64,000 nucleotides of DNA from Brachypterus glaber (GCA_958510825.1 OY294044.1:78352895-78416894), one strand, 5' to 3'; shown: positions 22,051 to 32,488, counted from the stretch's first letter. Program-made: numbers and translations. The notes: a model not told the origin generated them from the sequence alone.

Positions 22051-22815
22051 TTATTCAAATAATTACCTTTTCCAAAGTTATTAAAATTTTTCGTCGCACA
22101 CCAATCCAAGATTTAGATTTTTTGAGGTTAGAAACACGGAAACCCCCGCTTTATATATATTTTTTTTACAACAAAGTAAGTCTAATACTTTCAATGGGAT
22201 TTTGTTTTAAATATGGTCAATATGCAATATAGAATCATTCTTAATAATATTATCTTAAAATATTTACTATTTTTTAATTTATTATTATTTTTAATACGAT
22301 GCCATCTATCAGGATAAATTTAAAGCTTTACATGAAAAGATAAAAGAAACCTATCTGTTAAAAATTACAAAAAATAACGCTAGCGACATCTAGCACGTAA
22401 ATTGCGATGCTATGGCGGTCATTTTTAGCTGTGTTGCAAGGTCACCTACTTAAGGCTGGCCCCCCCTAATAATGGTTTTCTCTCATTTTACCGAAAAATA
22501 TAATGCATTAGTTAAAATTCCCATTTAAATAAATAGGTAGTATGGAAATAAATCATTTGTTTAAATGAGAACTAGCGGTGGCGCTATGTGCAGCTCTTTA
22601 TGCCGCGTTTTGATAAACTGCGCATGCGCTGACCATTTTAAAATATGTTATTTTAAATAAAAAACATTTTTTTACAAAAAAAATCAACAAACAGACGCCA
22701 AACCAACGTTAACGTAAACCAAGGCCTCCTCATTAAAAAAAAGTCCAAACCAAGAAAAAACCAAAACAAACTCCTTCACAGGGAGCTGCAACTAGGCGCT
22801 TGTCATAAGGGCACA
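22051..22815. other. Intergenic, nothing recognised
   Basis: AT-rich with a few C-runs. The word CATCTAGCACGTAAATTGC at 22390 is a direct copy of the one at 21152, so these flanks belong to an old repeat. Confidence 0.4.
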
Positions 22816-22989
22816 TCCTACCCACACAGCACAGAATATTCTATGAACATTCTGAAAACATAACAATAACATTCTCTTAAAAATTATAACATGCATAGAA
22901 TGTTCTCTCTAAATAAAAAAATATATTATATTAAAATATATCCGACATAAAATACATCCCTATTAAAAATTACTGATTTTTTTTTTTTG

Positions 22990-23310
22990 AAAAACTTGTT
23001 TTTACCTCACCTCCATTTTTACCAAAAACGATCCCAGCCTATAAGGATAATTAACAGTATAGTACTTTTGTGCAACATTAGATGGCGCCACCATCTGTAC
23101 GCTTTCACTACATTAACTTTTTAATTTAATATATTCTTATAAGGATCAATTCCCTTCAACGATAAATGCTAAAGTTATTTTGGTAGGGATTTTCTCATTA
23201 TGGAAAATTTTGTGCTAGAGCAATCTATAGCAAAAAATATATATAAGATCTATAGATTGCAGGTTGCAACATCCGATCTTAAAATGGTCGGTAAATGGTT
23301 GGATGTTTAT
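22990..23310. repeat. Family X repeat fragment nested in MITE A
   Basis: Inverse copy of 47540-47960: GTACTTTTGTGCAACATTAG then ATGGCGCCACCATCTGTACG, ATAAGGATCAATTCC, and AATCTATAG palindromes leading into GATCTTAAAATGGTCGGTAA. Confidence 0.7.
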
Positions 23311-23356
23311 TGCTTACTACGTTATATAGTCTAAGAAAGCAACACAAACAAACCTA

Positions 23357-23989
23357 CCCAGACAACACATAATATCTTAAAGACGTCTTTTTTAGATCTT
23401 AATTATGTCTGGACGCCTAAAGACATAAAAAAGATATCTTATGGACATCTTTTTAGGGATGTTTAAAATATATCTGATTATGATGTCTTTTAAGTATCGG
23501 TACAAGACGTCTTACTCATCGCTAGGTTTAAATTAACCACATTCAACTATTAAAAAAAATTACCATTACCATCAAAAATTTTTTTTTCATTTTTATTTTC
23601 TTTTTACGAAAAACAAAAAAAGTTAAAAAAAAACAAAAAAGAAACTTTCAAAAAAAACTGAAAAAAAAATTTAAAAAATCACATTTTTAAAATCTTTTTT
23701 TGACAATCAAATTACCCCTCATTCTAATTCTTATTACGGTTTTTATATCAATACGACTGTACCTAGAAACGTAAATGGGAGGGGGTTTTATGTTGTAAAG
23801 TCGCCTGTGCAAGGCGTCAGTAAGGTGTCTTAAAAAAGATGTCTTAAAGACGTTACCTTTTGTAACATACGACGTCGTTAAGACGTCTTTAAGATGCATA
23901 TACGGCGAAAACCGACTTTCTAAAGACGTCTTGAATGACGAGCTACGACATCTTTAAGATCTCTTTAAGTCATCTTTGTGCTGTCTGGG
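23357..23989. mobile_element. Non-autonomous relative (MITE B) of the 58.6-kb transposon
   Basis: Ends CCCAGACAACACA and TTTGTGCTGTCTGGG are inverted and flanked by TA. The left 170 bp are the reverse complement of 61690-61856, and the right 160 bp the reverse complement of 58571-58690. It is thus an internally deleted derivative in the opposite orientation. AAGACGTCTT occurs four times (23380, 23504, 23880, 23923). There is no ORF; the middle is A-rich. Confidence 0.88.
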
Positions 23990-24233
23990 TATTATATTCA
24001 CAAAAATAAATTATTTTAAATAATTTTTAAATATACCAAAATATTCTAAGAATATTCTATATATGTTTCATAAAATGTTCTCAGAACGTTCCTAGAATTT
24101 TCAAAATAGTGAACATTTGAATAGAACGTTCTATGGTGATATCAGCACATTCTGGGAATGTTATTATAATGTTTCAATATTCCTGGAGAATATTCTATGT
24201 ATATAATAGGAACGTGTTTGTGCTGTATGGGTA

Positions 24234-24548
24234 TCCAGAAGCTTGCATAAGAACATAAAACATAAGAAGGCGATGTCGTGATTGGCTTACAAGATACATG
24301 GCGGCACATCAAGCCAATCACGGCATCGCATTCTTATGTTTAATGTTCTTATCAACGAACTAATAACTCTTAGTCTCTGTTAGAAAGAGACAACAATACC
24401 AGTTACTGGTAATTGTTATTGTTTAAGCCTGAATATACCTACTATTTGTTTACAAACAAACCGAGATGTTGTCGATACTTTATTTTAACGGTATGCGTAT
24501 TCTAGGAAGAAGATTATTAGTTCGTTGGTTCTTATGCAAGCTTCTGGA
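24234..24548. mobile_element. MITE C, TCCAGAAGCTTGCATAAGAA ends
   Basis: TCCAGAAGCTTGCATAAGAAC is exactly inverted at the right end, with TA on both sides. The left TA is also the right TA of MITE A, so the two elements abut. Inside, an AAGCCAATCAC / GTGATTGGCTT hairpin of about 100 bp (24256-24352) is a nested palindrome. Confidence 0.75.
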
Positions 24549-24778
24549 TAGGCCTTAACCAAAATCTAGTGTTCTGTGACCAAAATCACTAAAATTAAAA
24601 GAAGAAGGGCACTTTCACACAAAAAATATATATAATGGGGAGGTACCACTAACAATAAAGAACTTAAAACGCTCGAAAAAAAATAGATTTGGCAACCGTA
24701 TTTCTGTATTTATGATAATGTTATGTAATTTTTTAATAAAAGGCATTCATATTAAATCTTTTAGTCACTTCATTACAG

Positions 24779-24903
24779 TCTGCCGAATGAGGTGGATCTT
24801 TCGTGTTTTTTTGTGTGTTTTTAGTTCAAACAGTGTTAGTGTACGTTTTGTGTTTTTACACTATATTGGATTATTATGAATTGTTTTTCAACCACGAGTA
24901 TAT
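24779..24903 (+). other. Exon-like module, copy 1
   Basis: TTCATTACAG precedes TCTGCCGAATGAGGTGGATC; the module ends CCACGAGTATAT|GTAAGTAATT. Both borders look like splice sites, while the interior is T/G-rich with no long frame. Two further copies follow at 25228 and 26048. Confidence 0.45.
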
Positions 24904-25227
24904 GTAAGTAATTTTGATTATTAAGATATTTATTTTTCATTTCATTTTTATAATAAATAGAAAATTTAGCTTGGTGCTATAGTGGTAAATGTGTTGTATA
25001 AGTCTTTGGGGCGCGGAAAATTTTTAAATTGGGGGGGAGGTTACGAAAGCTGAAATCTCAAAATTAATCTGCCCAGGTGAGCCCCCATTTTAAGCGATAA
25101 CACTGCACAAAACTTTCTAACATTTATTATAATAAAATCAACAAAGATATTTCTGACTCATATGATAATGTTATGTAATTTTTTAACAAAAGGCATTCTA
25201 AACTTAAACTTGTTCATTTCATTACAG

Positions 25228-25368
25228 TCTGCCGAATGAAGTGGATCGTTCCGTGTTTTTTCTTGTGTTTTTAGTTCTGAACGTTATTAGTGTATGTTTT
25301 GTGTTTTTACACTAACTATATGTATATGGCTTGTCGGACTACTTAGGAATAATTTTTCAACCGCGAGT
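25228..25368 (+). other. Exon-like module, copy 2
   Basis: Acceptor-like TTTCATTACAG and donor-like GAGT|GTAAGTAATT bracket a diverged copy of the 24779 module. The upstream 170 bp (GGAAAATTTTTAAATTGGGG to GACTCATATGATAATG) is also shared with copy 3, so the duplicated unit is about 400 bp. Confidence 0.45.
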
Positions 25369-25385
25369 GTAAGTAATTTTGATTA

Positions 25386-25645
25386 CACTGGTCTACAAAA
25401 AAAAATTTTCTCTAAGGACTAAACCTATCATGCCTTAAGTATTTTTGTGTGCTGAAACCGAATTTTCAATTTAAAAAACTTTCTACCGCGTAGATTTCGA
25501 GTAAATCCCGGTTTTTATTAGACATTGGTTATACGTGCCTAAAAAAGTAAACTTTTTCGGATTCATCAGCACACAAAAATACTTAACGCATGATAGGTTT
25601 TGGTCTTTGGAGAAGATTTTCTTTTTCTTTTTTTGTAGACCAGTG
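25386..25645. mobile_element. MITE, CACTGGTCTACAAAAA ends, TTA flanks
   Basis: CACTGGTCTACAAAAA and TTTTTGTAGACCAGTG are exact inverted ends, each flanked by TTA. The interior also contains inverted AGTATTTTTGTGTGCTGA and CATGCCTTAAG / CGCATGATAGG parts, so most of the element is palindromic. It separates exon-like copies 2 and 3. Confidence 0.8.
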
Positions 25646-25652
25646 TTATTAA

Positions 25653-25787
25653 GGGCCACTTGCACCAACTTTTGGTACGGGATTATCTCAGCTAAACCGA
25701 GTTTAAGTTAAAAATGCTGCGTTCTGATTGGTCAGCCGTCAATTTAATCCAAGTTTAAAGTTAAACCATCAACGGTGCCAGTGGCCC
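25653..25787. mobile_element. MITE, GGCCACTTGCACCAAC family, copy 2
   Basis: GGGCCACTTGCACCAACTTT ... GTGCCAGTGGCCC, directly adjoining the preceding MITE. In opposite orientation to the copy at 20781-20914 and well conserved with it. Confidence 0.8.
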
Positions 25788-26047
25788 TAAGATAAATATT
25801 TTTTAACTTTGAGCAATTATGAGTAACTTTGGGGAACGGAAAATTTTTAAATGGGGAGGGGCAATTTACGACAGCTGAAATATCGAAATTAAGTTGCAGC
25901 TGTGCATACCCAAGTGGGCCCCCATTTTGAGCTATCATTGCACAAAACTTTCTAAAGTTTATTATAATAAAATCGGCAACGATATTCCTGACTCATATGA
26001 TAATGTTATGTAATTGTAAACTAAATATTTTAGTCATTTCATTACAG

Positions 26048-26169
26048 TCTGCCTAATAAAGTGGATCGTTTTTGTTTGTTTTTTGTTCTAAACAGTATTA
26101 GTGTATGTTTTGTGTTTTTTGTATAATACTATAGTGTATTTAGAAATAATTTTTAAACCGCGAGTAAAT
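26048..26169 (+). other. Exon-like module, copy 3
   Basis: Acceptor-like TTTCATTACAG, body starting TCTGCCTAATAAAGTGGATC, donor-like GTAAAT|GTAAGTAG. Copies 1-3 share order and borders but have drifted in the interior. Confidence 0.45.
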
Positions 26170-26208
26170 GTAAGTAGTTTTAAAACGATTTTGAACAATT
26201 TTTAATTA

Positions 26209-26623
26209 CACAGCCACACAAAAAAAAATGTCAAGTGTTTTTTTGGAGACCACTGTATTACCGTGTATTTTATGGAGCTGAACCCGAATTTGAGGTCAAA
26301 ATAGCAACTCATCCGATTAGTTTTGGAGATAAACTCAAAAAATGTTAGGGAACGTTCAAGTATTACGTAACGCAAATTTTGATCATTTTGGACACCCCCC
26401 CCCTGTAACGCTATTTTCATATACCATTAACATGGCGTAACACTCCAAAATGACCCCCCCCTAGGAGCGTACGTAATACTTGAACGTTCCCATATGCTCG
26501 TTTTAATCGAAAATAAGGTTTTTTGAGGTTATCTCCAAAACTAATTGGATGAGGTGCCTCAAAATACATAGGAATAAAATGGTCTCCAAAAAAAAATCCG
26601 GACCTTTTTTTTGTGTGGCTGTG
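26209..26623. mobile_element. MITE, CACAGCCACACAAAAAAA ends, with nested MITE
   Basis: CACAGCCACACAAAAAAAA and TTTTTTTTGTGTGGCTGTG are exact inverted ends flanked by TTA. The arms continue with TTTTTTTGGAGACC and GGTCTCCAAAAAAA. The second MITE at 26348-26491 sits at the centre. Confidence 0.8.
26348..26491. mobile_element. MITE, GGGAACGTTCAAGTATTACG, full copy
   Basis: The left end GGGAACGTTCAAGTATTACG and the right end TACGTAATACTTGAACGTTC (then CC) are inverted, with TTTTGGACACCCCCCC / GACCCCCCC blocks inside. Complete small copy of the family also seen at 10555, 17505 and 18551. Confidence 0.8.
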
Positions 26624-26739
26624 TTATTTTGGATTAGAATTTTCATTATTTTATTTTTTTTTTTGGGGTTTAATTGTGGACTTGTGAATAAATAAAACAG
26701 TTACTTTTTGAAATATTTTTGAATATAGTTATAGTTTAT

Positions 26740-26806
26740 TTCTGCAATGTAATACATAAGCATGGAGAGCCCCAAATAAGCTTTTGGCTTGTGTTAGGGG
26801 CTCTCC
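26740..26806 (-). repeat. GGAGAGCCCC hairpin module, copy 1
   Basis: GGAGAGCCCC at 26764-26773 pairs exactly with GGGGCTCTCC at 26797-26806 across a 23-nt loop. The neighbouring ATGYATTAC...AAATA on the minus strand is shared with copy 2 at 46803-46870, where it runs into (AAT)n. On the minus strand this looks like the 3' end of a retroelement. Confidence 0.6.
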
Positions 26807-26809
26807 AAT

Positions 26810-27555
26810 AATTTTTTTAAGAGATGACATTACTGGCGGATCCGTGCACTATAGAATTCTATCAGTCTCATGTATAATTGCGGCAAATAATAGATTTCTA
26901 TAGCTCACGGAGTCCACCTCATACATTGTTTGTGAACTTTTAAATATGGCCGCTGTTAAACTCTTATATTAAATACGGATTAGTTTCATATTACTCTTTT
27001 TCGAAAAAGTACTTAAAAAAATAAAAACCTATAAAAACGAATTTTTGTTATGCGACCAATATTAAGCCCGATTTTTATCAAAAAAAATCCCATCCGAGAA
27101 CTCGTTATGTCCTACAGCCGCCAGTCCGATGCTGATTTAACGTCCAAAAACGTATTAACTTATTAAGTTATTTTATTTAAAATGTTATTTAACTTTGATC
27201 TCGGTAATTTTTTTAAACTAAATCTTTTTGTTACAGAACTACGGGAAGTTCTAAAATACTGAACACAATATTCAGCTGAACGTTCAGCGCATGCGCATAT
27301 CAGTCCCGCAAATCACGGGTGCGTTCCAAAACAACGTATACGGCGGATTTAAAACAATAATTTAAAACCAAACTTAAAACGAGTTATTTTTGGTCAATCA
27401 CAAGTAAATATAGGTTAAGCTTGGCTAGTTTAACATACGGGGTATAATAATTTCACTAAACAATAAAGATGTTGAGTGTCTGAAAAAAATAATTTATTTT
27501 ATTTTAAATGTTCTTTATATTTGAACTTTAACCCCCTACAGACAAAGTGTATTTT
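26810..27555. other. Intergenic, nothing coding
   Basis: A small hairpin lies at 26843-26910 (CCGTG..CTATAGAA / TTCTATAG..CACGG). The rest is AT-rich. Around 27290 a GCGCATGCGCATATCAG segment is locally GC-rich without a recognisable feature. Confidence 0.4.
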
Positions 27556-27560
27556 TCCTG

Positions 27561-29678
27561 CTCTCCACCATAATATACAGGGTGTATTCATTTAACTCAA
27601 CGCTAAAAAATCAAGCTGAATGCATGAAAAAATAGTAAAATTTTGTCTATCGCTACAAAACTTAAAATTTTATTTCCTCTTACCATTTTCTATAATATAT
27701 TTTTATTTCAGCTCTCCGCGATAATATACGGGGTGTATACATTAAGCTGAACGATAAAAAAACAACCTGAACGCCTGAAAAAAATAGTAAAATTTTGGTT
27801 ATCGCTACAAAACTTAAAATCTTATTTGGTTTTACCATTTTCTACAATATATTTTTATTTCAGCTCTCCGCGATAATATACGGGGCGTATACATTAAACT
27901 GAACGATAAAAAAACAACCTGAACGCCTGAATAAATAGTAAAATTTTGTTTATCGCTACAAAACTTAAAATCCTTTTTGGTTTTACCATTTTCTACAATA
28001 TATTTTTATATTAGCTCTCCGCGATAATATACGGGGTGTATACATTAAGCTGAACGCCTGAAAAAAATAGTAAAATTTTGTGTATCGCTACAAAACTTAA
28101 AATCTTATTTGGTTTTACCATTTTCTACAATATATTTTTATTTCAGCTCTCCGGGATAATATACGGGGTTTATACATTAAACTGAACGATAAAAAAACAA
28201 CCTGAACGCCTGAAAAAAATAGTAAAATTTTGTTTATCGCTACAAAACTTAAAATCTTATTTGGTTTTACCATTTTCTACAATATATTTCTATTTCAGTT
28301 TATCGCTACAAAACTTAAAATCTTATTTGGTTTTACCATTTTCTACAATATATTTTTATTTCGGCTCTCCGCAATAATATACGGGGTGTATACATTAAAC
28401 TGAACGATAAAAAAACAACCTGAACGCCTGAAAAAAATAGTAAAATTTTGGTTATCGCTACAAAACTTAAAATCTTATTTGGTTTTACCATTTTCTATAA
28501 TATATTTTTATTTCAGCTCTCCCCGATAATATACGGGGTGTATACATTAAGCTGAACGATAAAAAAACAACCTGAACGCCTGAAAAGAATAGTAAAATTT
28601 TGTCTATCGCCACAAAACTTAAAATCTTATTTGGTTTTCTCATTTTCCACAATATATTTTTATATTAGCTCTCCGCGATAATATACGGGGTGTATACAAT
28701 AAGCTGAACGATAAAAAAACAACCTGAACGCCTGAAAAAAATAGTAAAATTTTGTTTATCGTTACAAAACTTAAAATCTTATTTGGTTTAACCATTTTCT
28801 ACAATATATTTTTATTTCAGCTCTCCGCGATAATATACGGGGTGTATACATTAAGCTGAACGATAAAAAAACAACCTGAACGCCTGAAAAGAATAGTAAA
28901 ATTTTGTCTATCGCCACAAAACTTGAAATCTTATTTGGTTTTATCATTTTCCACAATATATTTTTATATTAGCTCTCCGCGATAATATACGGGGTGTATA
29001 CATTAAGCTGAACGCGAAAAAAACAACCTGAACGCCTGAAAAGAATATTAAAATTTTGTCTATCGCCACAAAACTTAAAATCTTATTTGGTTTTATCATT
29101 TTCTACAATATATTTTTATTTCAGCTCTCCGCGACAATATGCGGGGTGTATACATTAAACTGAACGATAAAACAACAACCTGAACGCCTGAAAAGAATAG
29201 TAAAATTTTTTAAAACTTAAAATCTTAGTTGGTTTTATCATTTTCCATAATATATTTTTATTTCAGCTCTCCGCGATAATATACGGGGTGTATACATTAA
29301 GCTGAACGATAAAAAAACAACCTGAACGCCTGAAAAGAATAGTAAAATTTTGTCTATCGCCACAAAACTTAAAATCTTATTTGGTTTTATCATTTTCCAC
29401 AATATATTTTTATATTAGCTCTCCGCGATAATATACGGGGTGTATACATTAAGCTGAACGATAAAAAAACAACCTGAACGCCTGAAAAGAATAGTAAAAT
29501 TTTGTCTATCGCCACAAAACTTAAAATCTTATTTGGTTTTATCATTTTCTACAATATATTTTTATTTCAGCTGTCCGCGACAATATACGGGGTGTATACA
29601 TTAAACTGAACGATAAAAAAACAACCTGAACGCCTGAAAAAAATAGTAAAATCTTGTCTATCGCTACAAAACTTAAAT
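27561..29678 (+). repeat. Satellite array, about 151-bp monomer, direct block
   Basis: About 14 head-to-tail monomers: CTCTCCGCGATAATATACGG, GGTGTATACATTAARCTGAA, CGATAAAAAAACAACCTGAA, CGCCTGAAAAAAATAGTAAA, then ATCGCTACAAAACTTAAAAT and AATATATTTTTATTTCAG. The first monomer (27561-27711) is the most diverged, as expected at an array edge. One truncated monomer lies around 28290-28345. Neighbouring monomers share variants (ATCGCCACAAAAC, TATATTAGCTCTCC), suggesting higher-order duplication. Confidence 0.95.
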
Positions 29679-29689
29679 AAAGTCCAAAC

Positions 29690-30400
29690 CAAATAACATT
29701 TTATGTTTTGTAGCGATAAACAAAATTTTACTATTTTTTTTAGGCGTTCAGGTTGTTTTTTTTTATCTTTTAGTTTAATGTATACACCCCGTATATTATC
29801 CCGGAGAGCTGAAATAAAAATATATTGTAGAAAATGTTAAAATCAAATAAGATTTTAAGTTTTGATGTGATAGACAAAATTTTACTATTTTTTTCAGGCA
29901 TTTAGGATGTTTTTTTATCGTTCAGTTTAATGTATACACCCCGTATATTATCGCGGAGAGCTGAATTAAAAATATATAGTAGAAAATGATAAAACTAAAT
30001 GAGATTTTAAGTTTTGTGGCGATAGACAAGATGTTACTATTTTTTTCAGGCGTTCAGGTTGTTTTTATCGTTCAGTTTAATGTATACACCCCGTATATTA
30101 TCACGATGAGCTGAAATAAAAATATATTGTACAAAAAAGGTAAAACCAAATAAGATTTTAAGTTTTGTGGCGATAGACAAAATTTTACTATTTTTTTCAG
30201 GCGTTCAGGTTGTTTTTTATCGTTCAGTTTAATGTATAAACCCCGTATATTATCGCGGAGAGCTGAAATAAAAATATATTGTAGAAAATGGTAAAACCAA
30301 ATAAGATTTTAAGTTTTGTAGCGATAAACAAAATTTTACTATTTTTTTCAGGCGTTCAGGTTGTTTTTTTATCGTTCAGTTTAATGTATACACCCCGTAT
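29690..30400 (-). repeat. Satellite array, inverted block
   Basis: The same monomer continues as about 4.5 copies in reverse orientation up to the sequence gap. The switch at 29678-29712 falls within the TTAAAAT/ATCGC part of the monomer with a short unique-looking AAAGTCCAAACCAAATAACA. Confidence 0.95.
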
Positions 30401-30600
30401 NNNNNNNNNNNNNNNNNNNNNNNNNNNNNNNNNNNNNNNNNNNNNNNNNNNNNNNNNNNNNNNNNNNNNNNNNNNNNNNNNNNNNNNNNNNNNNNNNNNN
30501 NNNNNNNNNNNNNNNNNNNNNNNNNNNNNNNNNNNNNNNNNNNNNNNNNNNNNNNNNNNNNNNNNNNNNNNNNNNNNNNNNNNNNNNNNNNNNNNNNNNN
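30401..30600. other. Sequence gap (200 N)
   Basis: Placeholder gap directly after the inverted satellite block. The array probably continues into it, so true copy number is unknown. Confidence 0.99.
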
Positions 30601-30659
30601 AACTACATAATCTGGAGAAGTCAGTCATATAAACAGAGACAGTACCGGTAAGAAAACCT

Positions 30660-31528
30660 AGTAGTCCAGTCAAATAACGAAAAATTCCTATGTTAAATTG
30701 CAATAAATGTACATGGGCTGATACTTTAATGGGTAGTAGTGCATAGCAGAACACTCCTGTTAGTTTTTCACCGGGTGATTTGCGTAAGGGATGTCCGCTA
30801 TCTTAAATTTTAGGGGTGAGTGCGGTTATCTCGCTAAATATGCATCTTACGATAAAAATGCATATAACTAATTTTTTTAAGTAGAAAATTTCCAACAATT
30901 TTTGGTTAGATATTTTTTTTATTATATTAATAACAATCGAGTTATACATATTTAAAAATGGCCATGTTGGAGGTGAAATTGTTTTTTTCGATTTTTCAGC
31001 CAAATTATTCATCGAAGGATAAAAGTGGTTATGAGCAAACTTGTAGCTCTTGAAGTATTATATGTTATGCTTTTTCATAAGTATTTTGTTACGGTTACAG
31101 TGGGCGGTTGCGCCCTCTGTAACCGTACCAAAGTACCTATGAAAATTAATAGTATTAAAGAGATTTTCGAGAGCTACAAGTTTGCTCATATCGTCCGATG
31201 AATAATTTGGCTGAAAAATGGAAAAAACCAATTCCACCTCCAACATGACTATTTTTAAATTAACCATTGTTATTAATATATTAAAAAAATGATCCCAATA
31301 AAAATTGTTGGAAATTTCCTCCTTAACAAAATTGGTTATATGCATTTTTATCGCTAGATGCATATTAAGCAACTCACCCCTAAAATTCAAGATATCGGAC
31401 ACCCCTTACGCAAATCATCCAGTGAAAAACTAACAGATGTGTTCTGTTACCATCCACTACTACCCTTTAAAATATCAGCCCGTGTACATTTATTGCAATT
31501 TAAATTTATTATTTGACTGGACTATAGG
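30660..31528. mobile_element. Foldback element with about 390-bp arms
   Basis: The left arm 30660-31060 is inverted at 31140-31528 with roughly 85% identity. Shared blocks include AGTCCAGTCAAATAA, TGCAATAAATGTACA, GTTAGTTTTTCAC, GATTTGCGTAAGGG, TAAAATGCATATAAC and GAGCAAACTTGTAGCTCT. The loop is about 80 bp and contains its own hairpin GGTTACAGTGGGCGGTTGCG / CGCCCTCTGTAACC. A read-through transcript would form a very long double-stranded stem. No ORF. Confidence 0.85.
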
Positions 31529-31742
31529 TAATTAACACTAATATGTTATAGGATATAGGCAAGATCTATGTGAGTTTGTTTTTAACTGCAATGAAAACAA
31601 CGGAAGTGGAAGTAGTGCTAATAGAAGAGTTGTGCCCAAAGGCACAGTTAATATAAGGCACAAAAGCAAAATAGTTTGGAATCTAAAACCGCCAAGAGTA
31701 TAGAGCCTAATATAATAATATTTTTTACAGGTACCATCAACT

Positions 31743-31939
31743 GAGGTGACTTCGGACGGAGTAGGTGACTTCGGACATTTTTTCGCAAAATCTTCTGAAC
31801 CAAAGCACGTGTGTAAAAGTTGTGCGTTTGTGTGTAAAAGTTGTGGAAGTGAACCCTACAACTTTAACACACGTGCTTTGGTTTAGAAGATTTTGAGAAA
31901 AAGTGTCCGAAGTCATCCTACCCCGACAGAAGTCACCTC
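31743..31939. mobile_element. 197-bp MITE, GAGGTGACTTCGGAC ends
   Basis: GAGGTGACTTCGGACGGAGT and AGAAGTCACCTC are inverted, and a second copy GTGACTTCGGACA pairs with TGTCCGAAGTCA. The arms continue through AAAGCACGTGTG / CACACGTGCTTTGG. A GTGTGTAAAAGTTGTG duplication sits at the centre. Confidence 0.8.
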
Positions 31940-31994
31940 GGTGTTATAAATATTTTTTTATAGTTTAATCAAAAAAGAACATTGTTCTTATTAA

Positions 31995-32357
31995 TGTGTT
32001 GTTTGTGTTCTTATTTTACACACATATATTTTTTATATATTTTTATTTCAGGTATTTTATTTCTTTCAGGTACTATTATTTTCTTTTATGCATTATATCA
32101 CTGGGTTAAAATGATAAGGTTCTATGTTCTACAGAAACCCCATAATGAAGAACTATATTTATTATATACTCTATTGTGTTGTTTGTGTTCTTATTTTACA
32201 CACATATATTTTTTTATGTATATTTTTTTTTCAGGTATTATTTTTTATTTCTGGTATTTTATTTGTTTCAGGTACTATTATTTTCTTTTAGGCATTATAT
32301 CACTGGGTTAAAATGATAAGGTTCTATGTTCTATAGAAACCCCGTAATGAAGAACTA
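31995..32357. repeat. Tandem duplication, 180-bp period
   Basis: TGTGTTGTTTGTGTTCTTAT to AACCCCATAATGAAGAACTA occurs at 31995 and 32175. Each copy contains TTTTTATTTCAG and TTTCAGGTAC, which mimic splice acceptors, but no coherent frame. Confidence 0.85.
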
Positions 32358-32488
32358 TATTATACAATGTTGGTTTTATTTTTTTTTTTTCAGATAATGC
32401 TATATAATATATAGCCTATATTGTGCATTAGGCATTTTTTGAAAAAAAAAGTTTGGACTTTTTAGCATTTTTATATTTTATAATAGTA

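Larger units (their letters stand above)
22821..24231. mobile_element. MITE family A, AGAATATTCT palindromes, with nested elements
   Basis: Ends CCCACACAGCACA and TGTGCTGTATGGG are inverted and both flanked by TA. Subterminal palindromes AGAATATTCT occur at 22833, 24049 and 24187, and AGAACGTTCT at 24123. The middle was expanded by a family X fragment (about 22990-23310) and by MITE B (23357-23989), leaving a core of roughly 400 bp. No coding capacity. The terminal sequence closely resembles that of the transposase-bearing element at 58571-61856. Confidence 0.8.

Noticed and set aside
27561..30400. CRISPR-like regular repeats
   Set aside because: Units are 151 bp, contiguous and without spacers, in a eukaryotic genome; this is satellite DNA.
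30288..30754. Open frames across the N gap
   Set aside because: Most codons are N; the real parts are satellite and foldback sequence.
31982..32311. 109-codon Phe/Tyr-rich frame resembling a membrane protein
   Set aside because: It is a T-rich tandem duplication read in frame; hydrophobicity is a consequence of TTT/TAT codons.
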